Shown: positions 13,903 to 19,732 of the stretch, one piece after another | Position numbering within the stretch: the first letter of the stretch is position 1 | Layout of the letters: each line of letters starts with the position of its first letter | Source of the DNA: Desulfovibrio sp. | GTDB taxonomy: Bacteria; Desulfobacterota; Desulfovibrionia; Desulfovibrionales; Desulfovibrionaceae | Length of the DNA: 19,732 nt | Direction of reading: 5' to 3' | NCBI RefSeq assembly: GCF_019424165.1 | Contig: NZ_JAHZAA010000004.1 | Location: 128,008 to 147,739 of the forward strand | The notes under the pieces: model-generated | What the model was told of the DNA's origin: nothing | Databases searched by the model: none | What the model saw: the letters and a program-made list of their open reading frames with translations, nothing else | Made by a program: the position numbers and the translations under genes

Positions 13903-14422
13903 AGGTGGCTCCTTGTTGATGGAAGGCGGCGGCCGCCTCCAGGCAGTGCCGCCAGGACTGTCCGGCGGCCTGCAAATCTTCCCCGTCGGGGTGGCGGGCG
14001 GCTTCCTGGAGTCGCGCCAGCCGTGCCGGGGTCATAGGGTGGGTGCCTTTGCGCTGCGAAGCGGCAATGACCCGGGGGTTGACCCTGCCCTGGCATAAAA
14101 AACCGTCCAGCACGGTGTTGCCGTTTTCTTGCAACAGGGTCTCGGCTGCCTGTGCGCAACGCAGGGCATGCGCCGACTGGGGCCAGGCCCCAAGTGTGCC
14201 GAAGTAGAAAACAGGCTTGCCGTATATGCGGCGCATATAGCGCTGGGCGCGGGCATCTGGCAGGCCTTTGCGCACCCAGAAGCCCACAGCCAGACAATCG
14301 TATTCCGCAGGGTCGGGAGCATGGCGTACAGGATGGCAGGGCAGGCCGGTGGCTGCGCCGATGGCCTCGGCCACCTTGCGGGTATTGCCCGTGCAGGAAG
14401 AATAGACAATGCAGACGCGCAT
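13883..14422 (-). CDS. Flavodoxin-family protein
   Basis: The 179-residue product has the FMN phosphate loop near its start: VYSSCTGNTRKVAEAIG (6-22), matching the flavodoxin S/T-x-T-G-N-T pattern. A central GFWVRKGLPDARAQRYM and the FGTLGAWPQSAHA segment follow the layout of small flavodoxin-like proteins with a trailing helix, including the BilS-like and FldA-like groups. It should carry FMN in the cytosol and shuttle one or two electrons. The ATG at 14422 has AAGGG about seven bases upstream. A palindrome (14449-14466) lies just ahead of the gene, and the CRP/FNR regulator gene is the next upstream neighbour. It overlaps the PNPOx-family gene by 20 bases. Confidence 0.87.
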   Translation of the reverse strand: MRVCIVYSSCTGNTRKVAEAIGAATGLPCHPVRHAPDPAEYDCLAVGFWVRKGLPDARAQRYMRRIYGKPVFYFGTLGAWPQSAHALRCAQAAETLLQENGNTVLDGFLCQGRVNPRVIAASQRKGTHPMTPARLARLQEAARHPDGEDLQAAGQSWRHCLEAAAAFHQQGATYAQKKS

Positions 14423-14448
14423 AGTTGCCCTTTACGGATTTTCAGCTT

Positions 14449-14466
14449 TGAAAACATGTTGTTTCA
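14449..14466. promoter_or_regulatory. Imperfect palindrome upstream of the flavodoxin gene
   Basis: TGAAA and TTTCA arms flank a near-symmetric AACATGTT core, 27 bases before the flavodoxin ATG, where an operator would block or aid a promoter. The AACATGTTG core also occurs in front of the HPP gene (11792-11800). The binding protein is unknown. Confidence 0.4.
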
Positions 14467-14502
14467 CGGTGTGCAAGGCGCTTGCCGCGCACATGAACAG
14501 CT

Positions 14503-15237
14503 CTAGCCTTGCGCCCGCAGTTTCAGGGCTTCGTGGTCCAGCAGTGTGATGCTGCGCCGCTGGTGCTCTATGATACCTGCGGCCGAAAGGGCGGAAAGCT
14601 CGCGACTGAGGCTCTCCCGGCTGATGCCCATGAGGCGGGCCAGAATTTCCTGGGTAACGCCAAGGCGCAACGTGGCGCTTTTTTCCATTTTTGCCCGGTG
14701 CAAAAGCCATGCGGCCACGCGCCCGGCCACGGATATGCGCCCCTGTGAACCGGCAATTTTGGTAATAAGCAGACGCTGGCGCAGGCTCATGGCTCCCAGA
14801 AGGCTGACGGCCAGCGGCGCATTGTTTTCAAGGGTGTGCAGAAACGCGCGCCGGTTCAGGCTCAGCACGGTGGTATGTTGCAGGGCCACGGCCGAAATGG
14901 GCAGCCCCCCTTCATAAAAAAGTACGCCTGCGTCAATGAATTTGCCGGAATGCACGAGGTGGAGCACACATTCCTTGCCCTGGCTGCTGTGGCGGCACAG
15001 CTTGACCAGACCGGAAAGCAGCAGCATGGCGTCCGCGCTTTCGTCGCCTTCCTGAAAAAGCGCCACACCGGGAGCAAAGCTTTGCAGGCGGGCGTGGCGG
15101 GCAAGCACATCCCTTTCGTGATGGTTCAGGCCCGTCAGCAGGCCGGTACACAGGGCATCGGCTATGGTGGGCGCGGCTTGCAGGCTTTCTTCGTTCATAA
15201 GAGAATCCGTGTTGGCGGCATATTGTCGGCTTGTCAT
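14503..15237 (-). CDS. CRP/FNR-family transcription regulator
   Basis: The 244-residue protein has a cyclic-nucleotide-binding-like barrel at about 35-150 (APGVALFQEGDESADAMLLL, SGLVKLCRHSSQGKECVLHL) and a winged helix at 165-240. The recognition helix ISRESLSREL (205-214) carries R207, E208 and R212, the same R-E-x-x-x-R spacing with which E. coli CRP reads TGTGA. The ligand pocket has PISA where cAMP-binding proteins have an Arg-Ser pair, so cAMP is unlikely. There is no N-terminal Cys cluster as in FNR. It may be of the HcpR/DNR type that responds to nitrosative stress in sulfate reducers, but this is inference. A perfect TGTGA-N6-TCACA site lies about 145 bases upstream of its start, suggesting autoregulation. 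Confidence 0.9.
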   Translation of the reverse strand: MTSRQYAANTDSLMNEESLQAAPTIADALCTGLLTGLNHHERDVLARHARLQSFAPGVALFQEGDESADAMLLLSGLVKLCRHSSQGKECVLHLVHSGKFIDAGVLFYEGGLPISAVALQHTTVLSLNRRAFLHTLENNAPLAVSLLGAMSLRQRLLITKIAGSQGRISVAGRVAAWLLHRAKMEKSATLRLGVTQEILARLMGISRESLSRELSALSAAGIIEHQRRSITLLDHEALKLRAQG

Positions 15238-15333
15238 AATGCAATCTCCCGGGCTTTCGGCTTCAGGAATGCCGGACTTCGGGGATGGTACGGCGGCAGC
15301 CGAAACCTTCCGGTGTACGCGAGCGGCAGCGGC

Positions 15334-15362
15334 AGTGTAACGGCCACTGATTCAGTGTACAA
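15334..15362 (-). promoter_or_regulatory. Candidate promoter of the CRP/FNR gene
   Basis: On the minus strand TTGTAC (15362-15357), 17 bases, and TACACT (15339-15334) lie between the terminator/operator and the gene. The -35 box is weak (three of six), which fits activation by a bound regulator. Transcription would begin near 15327, putting the operator centre at about -63, close to class I CRP spacing. Confidence 0.45.
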
Positions 15363-15365
15363 CAC

Positions 15366-15408
15366 AAAAACCCCCCGCAATCTGTGACTGTAGTCACAAT
15401 TGCGGGGG
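15366..15408 (-). terminator. Intrinsic terminator of fliD-fliS
   Basis: CCCCCGCAAT and ATTGCGGGGG (15372-15381, 15399-15408) are perfect arms. After a one-base bulge TGTGAC pairs with GTCACA, giving a 16-pair stem with a four-base loop. On the minus strand GG and five T follow. It lies about 150 bases after the fliS stop. Confidence 0.85.
15383..15398. promoter_or_regulatory. Perfect TGTGA-N6-TCACA operator of CRP/FNR type
   Basis: TGTGA (15383-15387) and TCACA (15394-15398) are separated by six bases, the exact layout bound by CRP and HcpR-like regulators. It forms the upper part of the fliS terminator stem and lies upstream of the CRP/FNR gene promoter. It is the only full site of this type that I found in the window. 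Confidence 0.6.
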
Positions 15409-15557
15409 ATATGCGTTTATGTCTGGGGCAGTGCTGTATGCGTTTAAAAGGCCGTCCCTGTTGTCGTATGCCGCCGTTGCCGTTCTTGCGGCGAAACACT
15501 GTTTTGCAGCGGGCGGGCGAGTGAAGCAGCCTGGACGCCGTGTCGCTCTGCCGATGC

Positions 15558-16313
15558 CTATTCCTGATGCGTGGTTTTGCCGTAAGCACCCGGCAGCCGG
15601 CTGGGGGCAAAGCCTGTGGGCGCGGAGGGCATCTGGCTCATGGCCTGCTCAAAGGACTGCACATGCGCTCGCGGCGCTGTTCCGGGCTGATTGGACTCCG
15701 CAGCGGGGGCAACGGCTGCCGGGGGTACCGCGTCAGGTGCGGCAGCCGGGGCAGGGGAATAGCCGGGAATGGCGGGTTGCGCCGGGGCCTGTGCCTGGAA
15801 GGGCATGGCGTTGCGCCCGTAGGCGGCCTGGGCCTGGGCGCGGGGAACAGGCATGCCCTGATGCTGCATGAGGGGCTGGGCTGTTTTGGTTACCGAGCCG
15901 GAGGGCTGCATGCGGCTGGCAATATCTGCCGCGGCCTTGCGTGCCTCGGGGGTTTCGATGATCTGGGCGTAGGCCCCACGCAGGCCTGAAAGGATGCTCT
16001 CCACACTGTCGAGCGACTCCATATCCATTTTCAGGTTGGCGCGCAGCAAGCGCGCTGTGCAGAGCAGGTAAAGGTTGTTCAGGTTAACGGCCAGGCTGCC
16101 GCCCTTGTCCATATTGAGCGATGCGGCAAGCTCGTTAACGATGTCGATAACCTTTGAGATCATGATGCCTTTGCCCGCAAAGTCTTTGGCGATCATCTTG
16201 GTGCGGGCCTGCTGGATGTATTTGAGGGCGCCGTCGTAGAGCATGAGCAGAAGCTGCCCCTGGTCAGTGGTGCCGATTTTGGTCTGAAAGTAGGCGTGCG
16301 CCGCTTTGTTCAT
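15558..16313 (-). CDS. fliS: Flagellar export chaperone FliS with a long C-terminal tail
   Basis: FliS binds the disordered C terminus of flagellin in the cytosol and delivers it to the flagellar export gate. Residues 1-130 are the usual four-helix bundle: NKAAHAYFQTKIGTTDQGQL, LLMLYDGALKYIQQA, and VNELAASLNMDKGGSLAVNL followed by NLYLLCTARLLRANL. The remaining 120 residues are a Pro/Ala/Gln-rich, probably disordered tail (APAQPAIPGYSPAPAAAPDA and similar), so at 251 residues the protein is about twice the normal size of 125-135. The ribosome site AAGGA is eight bases before the ATG at 16313. It follows fliD after 53 bases in one operon, ending at the terminator at 15408-15366. The tail might tether a partner or fine-tune flagellin release; this is a guess. 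Confidence 0.9.
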   Translation of the reverse strand: MNKAAHAYFQTKIGTTDQGQLLLMLYDGALKYIQQARTKMIAKDFAGKGIMISKVIDIVNELAASLNMDKGGSLAVNLNNLYLLCTARLLRANLKMDMESLDSVESILSGLRGAYAQIIETPEARKAAADIASRMQPSGSVTKTAQPLMQHQGMPVPRAQAQAAYGRNAMPFQAQAPAQPAIPGYSPAPAAAPDAVPPAAVAPAAESNQPGTAPRAHVQSFEQAMSQMPSAPTGFAPSRLPGAYGKTTHQE

Positions 16314-16366
16314 GTTTCTGTCCTTGTGGCGTGCGTGTTTTTATAGCGTACCGCGCTTGAAACGTA

Positions 16367-19300
16367 CTAGCTCTTGCTGCTGTTGTTCATCTTGGCAATC
16401 TGTGACTCAAGCTGTTTTTGCATACTTCCGTAGTTGTTCAGCAGGGTTTCCAGATTGGCGAAATATTTTTTTTGCCGCGATTCCCAGAGGGCCAGCCGGC
16501 TTTGTTCTTTACTGATCTTTTTATCGATATTTTCCATGATGGTCTTGTAGTTGTCACGCAGGACCATCAGTGCGCCGTTCTGCGATTTAAGGGCAATGGC
16601 GTCGGCGGTTTTGGCCGGGTCTGAACCGGACATGTTGACGTCATTGAACACCAGCTCGCTTTTCAGAAAGCTGTTTACCGACTGCACCAAGCCTTCCTTG
16701 ATGCGTACCTGCCCTGTATGTTCGCCTTCGCTCAGGTCGTCAATCAGAATGGCAAGACCGCGCCCGTCGCCTGAGGCCACGCTGTAATAGTAGCCGGGCA
16801 TGCTTGTATCGCGCTTGGCCTCCACACCGCCCACCATGACTTTTTCAATATTGCCGTGCGCGTCAACAGTATACGTTACATCATATGATCCGGCCTTGGT
16901 AATGCCGGGAACATGGCTGCCGTAGCGAAAATCCGGCGACGTGGTGGTACCTGTGCCTTCGGTGCAGAAAAAATCCACCACGGCTTCCAGGTTATTGGTG
17001 ATCATGTCGTTATAGTTTTCCTGGTCCATCTGCTGCAGGGCGGCAATGGAGGACGAGGGCGCTATTTCCAGCAGGCCGAACTTGTCGCTGGCCTCATTGT
17101 TGTTCACCTTGATGCCCAGGTTCGCCAGGTTGGCGAGCACGTCGCCGGAAAGCACGTCTTCGGCGCTGGTGCGGCTTTTGAACCCCGGAGGCGATCCGGT
17201 CAGCAGGCTGTTGAAGCGTGATTTGAAAAGCTGCACCCCATAGTTGCCCTGCAAAAGACCGCCCTTTTCCGCTGTAAGCTGTGACGGGCTGTAGTTGTCG
17301 TTGTCAGCCAGCTTGGGGTCGTTGGTTGTGGTGGCCTTGTCTTTGTCAAAGCTTGTAAACTCACGAATGGTCAACAAAACAGAGTTTACGGCATCCAGAA
17401 ATGTCTGGATGGATGTTTCCACCGAGGTGATGTCGGTGCTGATATTGATGCGCGCCTGCCCCTCATCCTGAAGGGTAAAGACCACGCCTTCAATAACATC
17501 GCTGACCGTATTGGTGGCGGATTCCATCTCTACGGGCCAGTTGTCCACGGTAAAGCGGGCATTGGTGGAGCGCTGGATGTTCCAGTTGGACGATGAGGCC
17601 ACTTGCCCCTTGATGCCCGGTCCGCTGAGCCCTTGCACGTTGGCGACTTCAAGGTAGGCGGGGCCGTCGGCTTCACCGGTCCAGGGGGTTCCGTCCGCTT
17701 TTACAAGCTTGGCGGTGGCTCCGGCGGCCTGGGCGGCCGGATCGCTGTTCAGGGTGGTCTGAATGGCGTTCACCACATCCTGCATGGAGGAGCCGCTGGC
17801 TATGGGGCCGACATTGATGGCCGTGCCGTCATTAAGGGTGATCGTATAGTTGAGGTCCGGCTGCGGATTGTCCAGCGTGCTGTCCGGGAGCATGCCCGTA
17901 TTGGTAGTGGTCGTGGCGGTGCTCGCAGTGAGACCGTCCATGCCGCCGCCTGTACCCTGGCTGAGGTAGAACTTGACGGTATCGCCCAGCGAAAGTGAAA
18001 GGTTGCCGTTGCCGTCTGCGGTATGGGCTGTGCCGGTTTCTGTGGCAATTTTGTCGGCCAGTTCCTGGTAGGTGGCGGTGTTTGCAATGGTTATGTTTTT
18101 TGCAACCCCATCCTTGCCCACAATGGTGTAGGTGAAATCGCTGCCATCGGGATTATTGCCGCCGATCTGCTTGTCCAGCATGGCGGCCTTGAAAACCAGC
18201 GCCGTGGTGGCGGACGCAAGGTCGCCTACGCGGTTCCCCATTTCTGCTGCGGTATAGGTGGGGGTATAGGATGCCGCCTCGGTGCCGCTGAAGCTTATAT
18301 TTGTAATATTATCAAGCTTGACGGACCAAACACCGTGTGCGTCCATGCTCATGTCCGCCGACTTCATGCCCGAAGCCTGCGCCATCTGGGCGAGGGCATC
18401 GCGCATGGTGGTGCCTGCCTTGATGGTAACCGTGCGCTCGCCGCTCGTGATGCCGTCATCGTATTGCATGGTGACGGTGAGGTCGCTGCTCAGCGTGTCG
18501 TTGGCCCCGCCGGACGTAAGGGCAACCTTGGTGCTGGCGGGTATGGACTTTTCTGTGGTTGTCGTATCACGCTGGTACATGGCGGCCACGCCCGTAAGGG
18601 TCAGGTTGCCGCTGCTGTCCAGGCTGGCCACGTTGCGGCCTGTCTGGGCGTTTATCTGGTCTGCCAGATTCTGGTTGGTCTTGTCGCCGGTGATGGCAAC
18701 TTTAAACTTTGCGCCGTCCTCCATGATCAGGTCATAGGAGTATTTTGTGGGATTGGTCAGCGCTTCGGCAAGATTGAGAGAATTGTTCGTTCTCCAGGCC
18801 GAAGTGCTGCCCGCAGAGCTCATGCCCACAAGGCCGCTGTCGTGAATGACAAGATCGTTGGCTGCGCCGGTGCTTTTGCCGGCCACCTGAAAGACATAGC
18901 CCGAACCGGTCTGTACCGTGCTTACCTTGATGCCGGGATTGTCGGTAGAGTTGTTGACCATGCTGACAAAGGATTCCAGCGTGGTCTTGGGCGGCACCTT
19001 GATTTCCTTGGTAGCGCCCGCATAGGTAAATTTGAAGTACTGGTCCGTACCGGTATCGTTGATGATGTCGTTCTTGGAGCTGAAGACATGCCCGGTATTG
19101 GCCCAAACGGCATTATTGGCCGTTTGCAGTACGTTGATGGTGTGTTGCACGTCCTGGGCCGAGGCGTTGGCCACAGCGGTAAGAACATGCTCGTTGCTGG
19201 AGGCGACATTCTTGGTGACGAAATTATTCCGGTTGCTCAGGGTTCCGAGCACGTTGCTGGCGATCTGGATCTGTTCAATGATGGAGCCGAACGCTTCATA

Positions 19301-19447
19301 CCGTAGATTCCAGTCGGACTTCCACGCGGTCAGACGGTTGAGCTGGATGGACTCCACCTTTTTGAGCTTGGCAAGCACGGTATCAAAGTCGGTACCCATG
19401 TTGCTCAGGCCGGATATGGAGTTTGAGCCGGATATACTGATAGCCAT
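16367..19447 (-). CDS. fliD: Flagellar hook-associated protein 2 (filament cap), very long form
   Basis: FliD forms the pentameric cap that folds flagellin at the filament tip. The FliD N-domain is seen at about 12-110 (GLSNMGTDFDTVLAKLKKVE, LNRLTAWKSDWNLRYEAF). The FliD C-domain starts near 630 (RFTVDNWPVEMESATNTVSD, VIEGVVFTLQ) and ends in a coiled coil (960-1020). At 1026 residues it is about twice the usual 450-600. The extra 400 or so residues between them look like about five tandem modules, near 137-205, 237-295, 320-390, 436-500 and 530-605. Each has a YTITL-like strand, a charged or glycine turn, then a helix like QDVVNAIQTTLNS, resembling flagellin IN-type repeats. The ATG at 19447 has GAGG seven bases upstream. 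A single Cys (828) is present. Export is through the flagellar type III system, so no signal peptide is expected. Confidence 0.93.
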   Translation of the reverse strand: MAISISGSNSISGLSNMGTDFDTVLAKLKKVESIQLNRLTAWKSDWNLRYEAFGSIIEQIQIASNVLGTLSNRNNFVTKNVASSNEHVLTAVANASAQDVQHTINVLQTANNAVWANTGHVFSSKNDIINDTGTDQYFKFTYAGATKEIKVPPKTTLESFVSMVNNSTDNPGIKVSTVQTGSGYVFQVAGKSTGAANDLVIHDSGLVGMSSAGSTSAWRTNNSLNLAEALTNPTKYSYDLIMEDGAKFKVAITGDKTNQNLADQINAQTGRNVASLDSSGNLTLTGVAAMYQRDTTTTEKSIPASTKVALTSGGANDTLSSDLTVTMQYDDGITSGERTVTIKAGTTMRDALAQMAQASGMKSADMSMDAHGVWSVKLDNITNISFSGTEAASYTPTYTAAEMGNRVGDLASATTALVFKAAMLDKQIGGNNPDGSDFTYTIVGKDGVAKNITIANTATYQELADKIATETGTAHTADGNGNLSLSLGDTVKFYLSQGTGGGMDGLTASTATTTTNTGMLPDSTLDNPQPDLNYTITLNDGTAINVGPIASGSSMQDVVNAIQTTLNSDPAAQAAGATAKLVKADGTPWTGEADGPAYLEVANVQGLSGPGIKGQVASSSNWNIQRSTNARFTVDNWPVEMESATNTVSDVIEGVVFTLQDEGQARINISTDITSVETSIQTFLDAVNSVLLTIREFTSFDKDKATTTNDPKLADNDNYSPSQLTAEKGGLLQGNYGVQLFKSRFNSLLTGSPPGFKSRTSAEDVLSGDVLANLANLGIKVNNNEASDKFGLLEIAPSSSIAALQQMDQENYNDMITNNLEAVVDFFCTEGTGTTTSPDFRYGSHVPGITKAGSYDVTYTVDAHGNIEKVMVGGVEAKRDTSMPGYYYSVASGDGRGLAILIDDLSEGEHTGQVRIKEGLVQSVNSFLKSELVFNDVNMSGSDPAKTADAIALKSQNGALMVLRDNYKTIMENIDKKISKEQSRLALWESRQKKYFANLETLLNNYGSMQKQLESQIAKMNNSSKS

Positions 19448-19484
19448 AAGCGCCTCTCATAAAAAATTCTGCCCGGCAGGGAGG

Positions 19485-19588
19485 GGCATATATGCCGGAC
19501 ACAGCCCATGTTGCAAAATGCGTGCAACTTTCAGGGGCATTTTTTGCCTCTCCTTACGGAGAGAGTCTTTCGGACAAGCGCATGTCCG
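19485..19588. other. Cluster of hairpins in the fliD 5' leader
   Basis: Five inverted repeats crowd about 100 bases: the perfect palindrome GGCATATATGCC (19485-19496), GTTGCA/TGCAAC (19510-19528), AGGGGCA/TGCCTCT (19533-19551, one G-U), CTCTCC/GGAGAG (19548-19563) and CGGACA/TGTCCG (19571-19588). The third and fourth overlap and exclude each other. They lie between a candidate promoter and the ribosome site, so they may control translation or stability. Confidence 0.45.
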
Positions 19589-19596
19589 TATTGTAA

Positions 19597-19623
19597 ATAA
19601 CGGTCAAGCGACAAAAAAGTTTA
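19597..19623 (-). promoter_or_regulatory. Possible sigma-28 (FliA) promoter of fliD
   Basis: On the minus strand TAAA (19623-19620) is followed after exactly 15 bases by ACCGTTAT (19604-19597), matching five of the eight positions of GCCGATAA. The position fits a flagellar late gene. A TACAAT -10-like box overlaps but has no good -35. The remaining 110 bases to the window edge show no gene. Confidence 0.35.
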
Positions 19624-19732
19624 GCGGAAAAGGCCGCTTCGGCCCGCTTAGCGGCATGCCAGTTGTGAACAGTGACATGACGTTGTGCAGGATGGGCAGG
19701 GTCCGCCGGTTTGAAGAAAAACAGAAAAATCA

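Noticed and set aside
17600..19100. Possible tandem DNA repeat or CRISPR-like periodicity within fliD
   Set aside because: The similarity is at the level of protein modules; the DNA copies are diverged and not regularly spaced.
19640..19660. Sigma-54-like box (TGGCAT) upstream of fliD
   Set aside because: The -12 element lacks the required GC pair at the correct spacing. The sigma-28-like element fits better.

Overview
The window reads like chromosomal DNA of a GC-rich, flagellated, anaerobic deltaproteobacterium. Desulfovibrio or a close relative is the best guess. The reasons are the protein style, a very long FliD, a short FliS with a Pro/Ala-rich tail, a CRP/FNR regulator with an HcpR-like recognition helix, and redox genes built on FeS and flavin cofactors. 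This assignment is inference; there is no rRNA or tRNA gene here to anchor it. Every gene I can support lies on the minus strand, so transcription runs from high to low coordinates.

In transcription order: (1) fliD and fliS (19447-15558), the flagellar cap and flagellin chaperone, behind a hairpin-rich leader and a possible sigma-28 promoter. They end at a strong intrinsic terminator whose stem contains a perfect CRP/FNR-type operator. (2) A CRP/FNR-family regulator gene (15237-14503), then an overlapping pair encoding a small flavodoxin and an FMN split-barrel (PNPOx-family) protein (14422-13441). A palindrome sits in front of that pair. (3) Membrane and redox genes: a polytopic NapH/NosR-like 4Fe-4S protein, an HPP-family membrane protein, and the translationally coupled azlC-azlD-DUF4911 set, closed by a good terminator at 9657-9627. 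(4) A housekeeping block pyrH-frr-uppS-cdsA (9551-6242) for UMP, ribosome recycling, undecaprenyl diphosphate and CDP-diacylglycerol. (5) About 400 bp between cdsA and dxr that can fold into a branched RNA. It ends in a terminator whose 3' arm can also pair with an upstream segment, which is attenuator-like geometry. (6) The overlapping dxr-rseP-tsaB operon (5843-2450). (7) A gap of about 800 bp with no convincing gene but with the rlpA promoter. (8) rlpA (1646-846), a short gap with hairpins, and the first half of an EamA/DMT transporter that runs off the left edge.

Blocks 4 to 8 form a cell-envelope theme. dxr feeds isoprenoid precursors to UppS, cdsA feeds phospholipids, rseP handles envelope proteolysis and rlpA acts on peptidoglycan. 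Block 2 looks like a small regulated redox or stress module. The observations I find most worth checking are the candidate structured leader in front of dxr and the combined terminator/operator in front of the CRP/FNR gene. No CRISPR array, insertion sequence, integrase or phage gene was seen.
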